This document shows positions 1 through 25,009 of a stretch of DNA of 64,000 nucleotides, one piece after another. Every line of letters begins with the position of its first letter. The first letter of the stretch is position 1. The translations under genes and the position numbers were made by a program. Where the stretch lies: positions 32,313,391-32,377,390 of the forward strand of contig NC_059368.1 of the NCBI RefSeq assembly GCF_019703515.2. The letters run 5' to 3'. The notes beneath the pieces were generated by a model. It worked only from the letters and a program-made list of their open reading frames with translations. It was not told where the DNA came from and did not search any database. Source of the DNA: Myxocyprinus asiaticus. Lineage: Eukaryota; Chordata; Actinopteri; Cypriniformes; Catostomidae.

Positions 1-371
1 CATTCTCATTATTGTAATGTGACAAAAATAATTCGATATTATTAGATAGTATTAAGCATTTAAACATAACGGTATGATTGGCTGTACAGCCTCATTTGTG
101 CTGATAAAAAATAAATTGATAGTTTAATTAGTTTTAACTTTTTGTTAAACTTTTAGCTAAAGGAAATATAATACTAAATAAAGCTTTTAACTAAATAAAA
201 CATAATTAAGGGGTATTTGTGTTTAATAGTCATGGGGAAAAAATTAATTATGCAAAATACTTCAAGGTCCAAAAAATATGTTAATTTTTAATAAAATTAT
301 GATTATACCACACAATTTAAAATTATAATATTGAATTAAAATACATACATACACACACACACAAATATATA

Positions 372-750
372 CATCGATCAGCCACAACATTAAAACCACC
401 TGCCTAATATTGTGTAGGTACCCTCGTGCCGCCAAAACAGCACCAACACACATTTTCACCCACAACAGTCTCTAGAATTTACTCCGAATGGTGCCAAAAA
501 CAAAAAACATCAGTGAGAGACAGTTCTGTGGATGGAAATGCCTTGTTGATGTGAGAGGTCAACAGAGAATGACCAGACTGGTTTGAACTGACGAAGTCTA
601 CGGTAACTCAGATAACCGCTCTGTACAATTGAGGAGAGAAGAATATCATCTCAGAATGCTATTCTGAGATGTGGGTTGGTGCTGTTTTGGCGGCACGAGG
701 GGACCTAAACAATATTAGGCAGGTGGTTTTAATGTTGTGGCTGATCGGTG
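372..750 (+). mobile_element. Tc1/mariner-type deletion derivative (379 bp)
   Basis: Flanked by TA at 370-371 and 751-752. The ends form inverted repeats of about 45 bp beginning CATCGATCAGCCACAACATT and ending in the complement. The interior keeps about 200 bp of the transposase region also seen at 40651-40956 (reading RIYSEWCQKQ) but has lost most of the gene. It cannot be autonomous. Confidence 0.85.
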
Positions 751-919
751 TATATATGTATATATGTGTGTGTGTGTGTGTGTGAGTGTGTGTGTGACAG
801 AAATATTTTACTATAGAATATAATATAACATAATATACTGTAATATAATATAATGTTAATATTATATACTGTAATATTATATATTAAATATAATAATATA
901 ATAGCTATACAGGTTGGCT

Positions 920-1255
920 GGGTTCCAAAAAAACTAAAGTGTAAATGTAAAAGGGACCAAGACTAACATTGACTAAAAAGAGAGACGCATTTTTAGTTTT
1001 TGTACATATTTTGCTGTATAAAGTGCAACATTTTACATTTAAGTTTTTTTTAAAGCCTTAAAGTAAATTATACATCCCTATTTTATTATATAATTATGAA
1101 TAAATGACTTCTTAAGGTGTATGAAGCACATATACACCTTAAGAGATATGACAGTTTGTATGACAAATAATCATCATAATCGCAATTATTTGTTTGACAA
1201 TTAATCGTCGGTCAAATTTCATAATGCTGTCTAAATATACGGTATGTTTTGTAAT
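920..1255. mobile_element. fragment of the hAT-like 'GGGCTGTCACGAT' family
   Basis: Shares the tracts 'gtgtaaatgtaaaa..gacc', 'cacaccttaa..atgaca' and 'tttgacaattaatc' with the copies at 7674-8671 and 15970-16780. The terminal GGGCTGTC is missing, so this is a truncated copy without visible target duplication. Confidence 0.6.
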
Positions 1256-1348
1256 TGTGTGGTCTCTACTGTGACACTCATAACACTTTCAATAATCAAT
1301 CATTTCGGTAATAATGACTAATTTCATTAAGTCAAGGACTGGCTTTAC

Positions 1349-1740
1349 CTTTGCCAGTGACATGATAAGCCCCAAGCTTATAGCAGCTCTGTCCATGTCC
1401 ATTCACCTCGCAGTTCTGCAGGAGCAGCTGAGCAGTGGACTCATAGTTCTTCTTCACACCATCCAAGTAATCTGCCAACCTCTGACACCCTAGTACATAC
1501 ATCAACCGGTTCATAAGGAAACAGGATAAGACACAAAAAGTCGCAATGAATGCAGTAGTGAGAATTTAAGTCAGAAAATAGATCCGAAATTTCAGTTCAG
1601 CACCTCCACGATGGGACAGCGCTCAAACAACCTACCTGCAGGATCTTTACCCGGTAACACTGATAACTGTATTCCACTCCTAAGTTATCCAAAAAGTGCT
1701 TGACCTCCTTTTCGTCCTCAAAGCTGATTAAGCCAGCCAT
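1349..1740 (-). CDS. coa7: coa7 (SELRC1), cytochrome c oxidase assembly factor 7, first two coding exons (partial)
   Basis: COA7 is a mitochondrial intermembrane-space, heme-binding protein made of Sel1-like repeats and needed for complex IV assembly. Exon 1 runs 1740 to 1636 and starts [20 protein letters not shown], matching the family N-terminus. It ends CAG|gtaggt. Exon 2 runs 1489 to 1349 between acceptor tactag and donor gtaaag; it encodes [17 protein letters not shown] followed by [13 protein letters not shown], a Sel1-like unit with the conserved cysteine pattern. The large third exon is not seen in 1-1348 and should lie beyond the left edge. Exon 1 is one base short of the expected phase: near 1645-1652 the frame shifts, so exon 2 joined in the literal frame meets a stop after 12 codons. 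This is either a sequencing or assembly error or a real disruption. The gene lies head to head with zyg11, as COA7 and ZYG11B do in human. Confidence 0.85.
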
Positions 1741-1984
1741 TTGTTAAGACACTTACATACGCAGCGTTTGGGTCTCACGTCTAGCAACTTTGGACCTTGA
1801 TCGGTGACTAGATGTGCAAGAACGTGTTGAAGAATTACCTTAAAAAAACGAAGAATCAACGCATCCGTTGGTTTCAGAAACGAATAAAGTCCAAAACATA
1901 GAGATCTGTTTAGTTCAAGTTAGACATGCGTTAATTTGAAACAACAAAAAGGACTGGTGTTCTACACGCGCAAATGCCGGACAA
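1741..1984. promoter_or_regulatory. probable coa7 5' UTR/promoter region
   Basis: This 244-bp stretch directly upstream of the coa7 start codon has no recognisable repeat and a slightly higher GC content than its surroundings, with several CpGs (for example around 1758-1786 and 1968-1980). No TATA box at a sensible distance is obvious. Assignment as promoter rests on position only. Confidence 0.35.
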
Positions 1985-2404
1985 AGGGATAGTTCACCCA
2001 AACATTAAAATTATCACATCATTTACTCACCCTCATGCCATTCTAGATGTGAATTACTTTCTTTCTTTTGCAGAATACAAAAGAATATTTTTAGAAGAAT
2101 ATTTCTGCTCTGTAGGTCCATAAAATGCAACCGAATGGTGGCCAGAAATTTGAAGCTCCAAAAAGCACATAAAGGCAGCATAAAAGTAATCAATAAGGCT
2201 CCAGTGGTTAAATCTATCTCTTCAGAAGCGACATGATAGATGTGGGTGAGAAACAGATCAATATTCAAGTCCCTTTTTACACTAAATCTCCACTTTCACT
2301 TTCAGACATGAAAACGAAACTAAACAGGCATCAAATGTGACTTTCAGATGTGAAAGTGGAGATTTAGAGTATAAAAAGGACTTAAATATTGATCTGTTTC
2401 TCAT
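1985..2404. mobile_element. TTAA-family MITE, subfamily A, 3'-truncated copy
   Basis: Begins with AGGGATAGTTCACCCAAA and contains the internal hairpin centred on 'aaatctccactttcac...gtgaaagtggagattta'. It breaks off after the central palindrome near 2404, so only about two-thirds is present. Related full copies are at 38860, 42078, 45962 and 48069. Confidence 0.7.
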
Positions 2405-3061
2405 GTTGTTGTTGTTGATACTAAGGGGGGCGCCACTTCAGATCTCCCCTAGGGCACCAAGTAAGCCAGAACCACCACTGGACAGATGTGCTAATAATTA
2501 GCCAAATATTGCATTCACAAAATAAGAATAGCATTAAAACATTATATGCTGTATTTTATAATACTGACCTAAAAACTTAAATAGAACCTCTTTCAAAATT
2601 ACAAAAATGTAACCCTAAACAAAGCTCCTTAAGGAAATATTCTGGGTTCAAAACAAGTTAAGCTCAATCGACAGCATCTGTGGCATAATGTTGATTACCA
2701 CAAAAATGTATTTCGACTCGTACGTCTTTTTCTATAGAAAAAAAAAGAAAAAAAAAGAAAAAAGAAGAAGAAGCAAAAATCTGGGTTACATTGAAGCACT
2801 TACATTGGAAGTCAATAGGGCCAATTTTTGGAGTGTTTAAACACAGAAATGTGAAGCTTATAATAATTTAAAAAATAACTAAATTAAATGGTCTGTTAAA
2901 ACTTGTGTATTGTTTGAGCTATACAATTTTTAAATTGCTGTTTTTGTGGGATTACAGGGTTTACAGCGTTACGTCATCATGGCAATGAAGTTGTAATATT
3001 AAATATAATATAATATATTTATTAATTTATTATTTATGATTTATATAATATTATATAAATA

Positions 3062-4310
3062 CACTATATTGCCAAAAGTATTCGCTCATCCATCCAAATA
3101 ATTGAATTCAGGTGTTCCAATCACTTCCATGGCCACAGGCGTATAAAATGAAGCACCTAGGCATGCAGACTGCTTCTACAAACATTTGTGAAAGAATGGG
3201 CCGCTCTCAGGAGCTCAGTGAATTCCAGCGTGGTACTGTGATAGGATGCCACGATGTGCAACAAGTCCAGTCGTGAAATTTCCTCGCTACTAAATATTCC
3301 ACAGTCAACTGTCAGTGGTATTATAACAAAGTGGAAGCGATTGGGAATGACAGCAACTCAGCCATGAAGTGGTAGGCCACGTAAAATGACAGAGCGGGGT
3401 CAGCGGATGCTGAGGCGCATAGTGTGCAGAGGTCGCCAACTTTCTGCAGAGTCAATCTCTACAGACCTCCAAAGTTCATGTGGCCTTCAGATTAGCTCAA
3501 GAACAGTGCGTAGAGAGCTTCATGGGATGGGTTTCCATGGCCAAGCAGCTGCATCCAAGCCATACATCACCAAGTGCAATGCAAAGCGTTGGATGCAGTG
3601 GTGTAAAGCACGCCGCCACTGGACTCTAGAGCAGTGGAGACGCGTTCTCTGGAGTGACGAATCACGCTTCTCCATCTGGCAATCTGATGGACGAGTCTGG
3701 GTTTGGTGGTTGCCAGGAGAACGGTACTTGTCTGACTGCATTGTGCCAACTGTGAAGTTTGGTGGAGGGGGGATTATGGTGTGGGGTTGTTTTTCAGGAG
3801 CTGGGCTTGGCCTCTTAGTTCCAGTGAAAGGAACTCTGAATGCTTCAGCATACCAAGAGATTTTGGACAATTCCATGCTCCCAACTTTGTGGGAACAGTT
3901 TGGGAATGGCCCCTTCCTGTTCCAACATGACTGCGCACCAGTGCACAAAGCAAGGTCCATAAAGACATGGATGAGCGAGTTTGGTGTGGAAGAACTTGAC
4001 TGGCCTGCACAGAGTCCTGACCTCAACCCGATAGAGCACCTTTGGGATGAATTAGAGCGAAGACTGTGAGCCAGGCCTTCTCGTCCAACATCAGTGTCTG
4101 ACCTCACAAATGCGCTACTGGAAGAATGGTCAAAAATTCCCATAAACACACTCCTAAACCTTGTGGAAAGCCTTCCCAGAAGAGTTGAAGCTGTTATAGC
4201 TGCAAAGGGTGGGCCAACGTCATATTAAACCCTATGGATTAAGAATGGGATGTCACTTAAGTTCATATGCGTCTAAAGGCAGATGAGCGAATACTTTTGG
4301 CAATATAGTG
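3062..4310 (+). mobile_element. Tc1-family transposon, 1,249 bp, with inactivated DD34E transposase
   Basis: TA at 3060-3061 and 4311-4312 flank perfect terminal inverted repeats of about 29 bp starting CACTATATTGCCAAAAGTAT. The transposase starts MGRSQELSEFQRGTVIG at about 3196. It is broken by a frameshift near 3250, a TGA at 3364 and a TGA at 4067; both stops sit where CGA would keep the family sequence, that is CpG decay. The catalytic triad is present: D in LWSDESRF, D in [11 protein letters not shown] in LNPIEHLW, 34 residues between the last two. Transposase is dead, but ends look mobilisable in trans. Confidence 0.92.
3386..4069 (+). pseudogene. Tc1 transposase, longest surviving frame
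   Basis: This 227-codon frame carries the end of the paired DNA-binding region ([20 protein letters not shown]) and the entire DD34E catalytic core including the Gly-rich [13 protein letters not shown]. The last ~50 residues (ARPSRPTSVSDLTNALLEEW... to KGGPTSY) continue in the same frame beyond the TGA at 4067-4069, so the protein would be normal length but for that stop. Confidence 0.88.
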
Positions 4311-4475
4311 TATATTAAATATAACATCACACAGAAAAGGTTGGTAAGCGATCTAATCACACTAAAATCATGTTAACACGCATATTGTTTACGTCTTGTG
4401 GCTAAACTTTTGAAACAGTGGGCATTTGAGCATTTACGGATTGGCCCCCAGTGACTCACTGTAAATAAACTATTT

Positions 4476-5156
4476 CTGATTTGTATATTTTATGTAGAAT
4501 TGTTATTTTTACATATATACTCAAATACATACTGCTGACTGTACATGTTATGATATTTTTGTACTAATGCAAATACAGGTAAAGTTGACTTCAAAAACCT
4601 ATCTTCAATAGGCCACACCCCCAGCCCCGCCCCTTCTGATGGAAGATATCCGTTTCCTGTGTGACGACCTTGTTTACTTGTCAAATGCGCTTTGACAAGA
4701 CGTAATGCGCGCGGACCGTGTCAGTCCCGCAGATCCGCCGAACGACAATGAGGAAAAGAACACAGTGGATTTCCTGCGTAATACCAACAAGTAGCATCTG
4801 CAAATATTTCAAGGCAGATTATTGCAGGCTAACAGGCTAATAAGAAGATAAGAGCATTTCAGTCGGATTGTGCGTTTGATCTACATGTCAACTCACCTGC
4901 GATCATCAACATAATACGAGTGTTTCTTGCATTTCCAGCCCTTTATGATCCACCTTATTGAGACTATGGTAAGATTTACACTTAGAGATAGCACTCTATG
5001 TAGAAAACATGAACCAGGTGATTCATTTGAATCAAATCTGATCTGTCTTGTGTTTGATCCTTCTTTGATGCTAAAGTTTTGTAGTAACTTGATCATTTTG
5101 GTGGGCAACTGCTCTCCACGTGTTGATTGATTGATTCATTGATTGATTCTGCAAAT
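4476..5156. other. intergenic, no recognised gene apart from the weak zyg11 exon candidate
   Basis: About 4600-4750 is the most GC- and CpG-rich part of the coa7-zyg11 spacer and is the best place for a zyg11 promoter. The remainder is AT-rich unique-looking sequence ending in a small 'ttgattgattcattgattgatt' repeat (about 5125-5149). Confidence 0.4.
4747..4776 (+). other. candidate first coding exon of zyg11 (weak)
   Basis: The sequence 4690-4746 is locally rich in CpG. An ATG at 4747-4749 with A at -3 opens ten codons (MRKRTQWISC) that end at a possible GTAATA donor in phase 0, the phase required to join the exon starting at 9568. Human ZYG11B also has about ten residues before the equivalent junction, but these residues are not similar to it. 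This is inference from phase and position only. Confidence 0.2.
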
Positions 5157-5262
5157 GGGGTGGTGGTTTGGTGGTTAAAGTTCTGGACTGAGAACCATAA
5201 TGTTGTAGGTTCACATCCTGCATGGAGTGCTCCATGATCTTTTACCACTGTCCTTGATTAAC
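5157..5262 (+). repeat. tRNA-derived SINE fragment
   Basis: Contains an A-box-like 'tggtggttaaagttctgg' and a B-box-like 'gtaggttcacatcctgc' at tRNA spacing, followed by a short conserved tail. No terminal tail repeat or flanking duplication was seen. Confidence 0.55.
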
Positions 5263-5474
5263 ACACTAATATACAGTATACATGTATAATAAAAGAATAT
5301 CTAAATCACTAATCAGTTGATAAATGGATTGATTAGTTGATAGGAAAATAATTTTATAAGAATTGTCCGTGTTGGATGCAGACAGCGTGATCCTTGATGT
5401 TAAAGTAGATCACGCTGTTTGGTCTTCACTTATTGTCTTCAAGTAAGGATTGATTGTGTCAGAGATAGTTGTAC

Positions 5475-6125
5475 AGTTGGGTTGTGTGGCTTAGTAGTCG
5501 AAGATCTGGGCTAGTCAAAAAGTTCTAGGTTGAGGTAGACGACATATCAGCTTAATTGGTACCGATAGTTGCTTTTTGGAACTATCGGTTATCTGAAAGA
5601 AAAATATATGCCGATAGATGTTGATTTTTTTTTATTCCTTATCAATAAACCTCAGTCTGGTGAAATATATACATGCAAAACCTTTCATCTGGTAAATCTA
5701 TAGGCTATAAAAAGCTTACTCACATTGTAACAGAGCCAAATCGTCGTAATTTCAATTTTGGGGTTGTTTAAAGTAAAAAGTCCTGCGTTATGCACCAAAT
5801 CTTCATTTATCTGCTTATTATTGGGATTTTGGTTGCACAATAAACTGCTTTTGGGATTTTATTCATTTTGCAGCCTCAATGTCTGTGCTCTTATAGTAAG
5901 GGAATAAAATATATATTTTGTGTTATATAGATTGATTTAAAAAAAAAAAACAACAACTATCAGCCAATTAATCGGTTATCGGCCTTTTCCACCACATTAG
6001 TTATCGGTATTGGCAAAGTCCACTATCGGTCGACCTCTAGTTTTAGGTACCAAAAGGTTGTACGTTCAAACCCTTCAAGGACTGATCCATGATCACATTG
6101 GGCCCTTGAGCAAGACGTAAGAAGT
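5475..6125 (+). repeat. tRNA-derived SINE split by a hAT-like element
   Basis: The A-box half (gtgtggcttagtagtcgaag) ends at 5529 and the B-box half (ttgtacgttcaaaccc) resumes after 6039. Removing 5530-6039 plus one 8-bp duplication restores a normal tRNA-like head, followed by 'gggcccttgagcaagac'. Confidence 0.65.
5530..6039. mobile_element. non-autonomous hAT-like element, 'GAGGTCGACCGATA' family
   Basis: Ends are GAGGTAGAC...GTCGACCTCTA, with GTTCTAGG (5522-5529) and GTTTTAGG (6040-6047) as an 8-bp target duplication carrying one mismatch. The interior is AT-rich with 'actatcggt/accgatagt' sub-terminal repeats and no transposase frame. Other copies: 10341, 19586, 44273. Confidence 0.8.
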
Positions 6126-7673
6126 TTACTGTAATTTGCTTAAAGGTGCACAGTAATTTCTGTGTTTGTCATCTGGGACTTACACGGACACTTATGGTCG
6201 AGGAAGCAGCATCATTCAAATGCAATAGTTTTCAGTTGGCAATGCCATTGTAGAAATTCACTGTTCACAGTAGGGGTGGGAATCACAAGGTAACTGGCGA
6301 TAAGATATTATAGCGACACATCTAGGTCATGATACGATGTTATTGTGATTACTTTTTGGTGTATTGCGATTCAAAACTGCAATATGTTGCGACATTTAAC
6401 TCTCTGTTTCTTACTATTCTGCAAAGGACTTCGGAGAACTGTTACCAAATCACCAAATGCATTGTTAAATTAATATAAAAGTGCCTGAAATAATTTGTAT
6501 GTAACCATTTATTTGTAAACATAAACAAACTGACCCTTGAAATAAGTCTTTTTACGAGTGACTTTGACCTTTTAAACAAAAAAGCAGCCTTCTGAAAAGT
6601 GAACATATAAAATATGAAGTCCTGCAGTCCTTGCAACGTTAAGAGCCTGATGAAGGGAAAACAATTTCTGTAATGGAGTGGGAAACAAATGATTTTTAAG
6701 TTATTAATTAAATCAGATAAGGTGCTAGTTTCGTTTGATTTCACGTAGCACCTTAAAGTTAAAATATCTGTCGAATTCAAAAGGTTCCATATACTTGGTT
6801 GATGAAAAATATATTCAATGTAAACATGAAATGCAGTTAATAATGTCAATTATATATGAATCAAATGCAATTATGCAATAAACCAACTTCGATCATGCCG
6901 ATGGCCATATTCGTCAGCCGCCACTGAAGACCATTTTCGACCTAGGAAAAACCCTGTTGTGACTTTTATGTCCAAATATGTTCTAAAGATCCAGTTGCCA
7001 AAAATCCAGCACACTTTGTTTTATTTATTGTTACAGTATTCTTTATTGATGTACTTTCAGTTTTGATTTATTAAAGTTGATTTTGAGTTGCAAGGACTTG
7101 ATATTACTATATACTGTAAGTTAAGTGAATTTGAAAAACACGGTTCACCTCTCAGAAGGCTGCTCTTTGTTTAAACCATCCCTTAATGATTCAAGTAATC
7201 TTTAGGAACATCTGAGGAAAATAAGGCCAGTTTGTTTTCTAATATATAATACCATTCTAAAAGAACATATTTGACACAGAAAGAAACTTTGTCCATAAAA
7301 CCCTTTATGTTCTTGCCCTTTTATGTGCAGTACAAAGCCGTAAGCACTGGTAAGACCATGAATGGCTCCTTATTTCTGTGGTTAGGTCAACATAACAAGT
7401 CTTTCCAAAAAATCTAAGTCTAATAGATTCCACCTAATAGATTTGCCTTTTTAATGTGAAACTAACATTTTTTTTTTACAAATACCACAGTTACTATTAC
7501 TGCTGTAAAATCGTGATAAATTTTAGTAAGGGTGATGATGTGTAATTTGAAAAACCTATAATTCAGCAGAGCAGGTCCATCATGCAAGTGGGTCTGTGAT
7601 GGCTCGCCGTGCACATTTAGTGAACGTAAATTGCCGAACAGGAGATGAATATAACTTTTTAATGCAGGACAAA
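6048..7673. other. intergenic, mostly unassigned AT-rich sequence
   Basis: A hAT-like terminus TAGGGGTGGGAATCACAAGG occurs at 6271 with no matching second end, so it is a fragment of perhaps 130 bp. A 135-codon minus-strand frame at 6442-6849 is low complexity, without family features, and is not called. Nothing else is recognised. Confidence 0.4.
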
Positions 7674-7995
7674 TAGGGCTGTCACGATGAAATTTGGCTG
7701 ACGATTAATTGGCGAACAAATAATCGCAGTTATGATGATTTATTGTCTTTTACAGCTTTCACGATTAACTGTCATATAAATTGTCATATTTCCTATTTAA
7801 CTTCAAAGATATAAATCAAATAATAAAATAGGGATATATGATTTCCTTTTAAGGCTTTAAAAACGTATAAATGTCCAAATATTTCGAAATACTTAAAATA
7901 TGTTTCTGTATCTGGTCAACTTTAATTTTGGTCAGGTTTGCATTAACACTGTTGATTTGGAACTCCTGTATTTTATATTATATATTTTTATAAAA

Positions 7996-8032
<37 letters not shown>

Positions 8033-8671
8033 TATAGTATGCAATAGTAAAATATTTCTGTCCTAATTTCTTTACTTTCACATTTTTTTTTTTTAGTTTT
8101 TTTTTTAATGCTTTTTATTAAATCCACGAGAACTCATTTCTCATGAAGCAAAATCTTTGAGATTTTGTTTCATAATTTCATCGCTCTACAGAAACAGAGT
8201 AAGTGTGTGTCTCCTCTGTGTCACTGCGTGTCATTAACACTGCATATATGAACTCACAATGACCAGAAACATTTGCGTTACACGATTGTTTAAAGTGAAG
8301 CCGGAGCACTTTGCATTCACAATCAAAGTTTATATTTGTTCATTTATATTATATTTTCGCAGGAGTTTGGCGCGAGTCTGCTAATGGCACACGCATCAGA
8401 GCGTGTGAGAGAAGCCGTTCATGCGCGCTTCCGGACAGGAGCTGCTGGTTGAGATCTGTGGTGCAGCTCAGTGACGCTCCGAGATCAACTGAATGACACA
8501 CAAACGCACCGCTGATGACATTTAGCCTATATATTCTCTTTAAATTCCCTTATTTGGGCTTTAAAATGTGATTGGAATTTGAAGTGCACAATCATTGCAG
8601 TTGTCTCAAATAACCGCGGTTAGATCAAATAACCACAATCAGATGATTATTTAATAATCGCGACAGGCCTA
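7674..8671. mobile_element. non-autonomous hAT-like element, 'TAGGGCTGTCACGAT' family, ~1.0 kb
   Basis: Starts TAGGGCTGTCACGATGAAAT and ends ATAATCGCGACAGGCCTA. AGGACAAA (7666-7673) and AGTACAAA (8672-8679) form an 8-bp target duplication with one mismatch. Contains an (AT)n tract at about 7998-8035 and sub-terminal 'ttaatcg/taatcgc' repeats. No transposase is encoded; related copies are at 920 and 15970. Confidence 0.8.
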
Positions 8672-8849
8672 AGTACAAACCAAATGCTGCCAAACTCTGG
8701 ATTTGAAAGAGGAAGGTGGATTTTGAATAGTCTCCGACTATTGATGCGGTACAATATTTTGAACTGATCGATTTAACATATTGATTTTTTTTTCCATCTA
8801 ATTCACAGTCAGCCATGATTAATTTAATCCATGAGTGAAAGTGTCCAAT

Positions 8850-9095
8850 AATAGGGCGGTTACTGAGATTAAGCGAGTAGTATTCAGCTGGTCATGTGAT
8901 CCTAACATGGCAGCCCCCATGAGAACACCCACTCCATGTAGAATAAAACAACTTTTATAAGGTTACTGACATGATTGGAGTCTTCATCTCGTGTACTCGT
9001 GATGTTATACGTATATGTTTTAAAATTACTATTCCTTTCTTTCAGAGGATTTTTTTTTAATGAGTTAAAAATGACTGAGTGCACCTTTAAGAGAA
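8850..9095. repeat. interspersed repeat C ('ggcagcccccatgag')
   Basis: Nearly the same sequence recurs at 40330-40555 ('catgtgat..taacatggcagcccccatgag' through 'actgagtgcacctttaag'). The second copy has TTAA at its edges, suggesting another TTAA-type MITE. Confidence 0.6.
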
Positions 9096-9567
9096 AAGCG
9101 TCTGTTGGAGCCATGGCCAAGTGTTCAGTGTGGTTGTTTTGTGGTGCTTGGGTTGGAGAATCTGGGTCATGTCTTGTTCCCTTCTCTTTCCCCTTGATTT
9201 CCTGTCTTTTCTCAACTATGCCTGTTAATAAAATGTGTCAAAAAGACCAAGATCAAAAAAAATAAAGCATCTGATAAATGGCAAATTAGTAAATACGTAT
9301 GCAATAGGCTATGTAAAGAACTACTGCCCAGCTAGGAGATTGTGGTTCATTTTAATTGGTGGCATTTCCACTCTGATGCATTGAATGTTTTAAAACCACC
9401 TTTCCTTTACTGATTGTTCCTGATAAAACACCTAATCTGAGAAATCAAAGGTATTTTATAACCAATACAAACAAAAACCTATCCAACCAGTACCTCGGGA
9501 ATAAAAATCTGTATCACTGGTGTGTGCCTGCTTTGATGGTGTGATCTGATTTGTTTTGCTGATGCAG

Positions 9568-25009
<15,442 letters not shown>

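Larger units (their letters stand above)
2633..4475. mobile_element. TTAA-family MITE, subfamily B, interrupted by a Tc1 element
   Basis: A TTAA (2629-2632) precedes GGAAATATTCTGGGTTCA, the subfamily B terminus. Sequence resembling the intact copy at 22479-23111 runs to about 3000, passes into AT-rich sequence, is interrupted by the Tc1 at 3062-4310, and resumes at about 4318 ('aacatcacacagaaaaggtt'). The right terminus is lost near 4475. The order of events (MITE first, Tc1 later) is clear. Confidence 0.8.

Noticed and set aside
340..798. Tandem CA/TG tracts resembling a CRISPR-like or satellite array
   Set aside because: They are simple dinucleotide runs flanking a Tc1 derivative; there are no spacers.
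3520..4149. 209-codon frame on the minus strand
   Set aside because: It is the antisense shadow of the Tc1 transposase and has no domain of its own.
6442..6849. 135-codon minus-strand frame
   Set aside because: AT-driven composition, no motif, no splice context and no repeat of the frame elsewhere.
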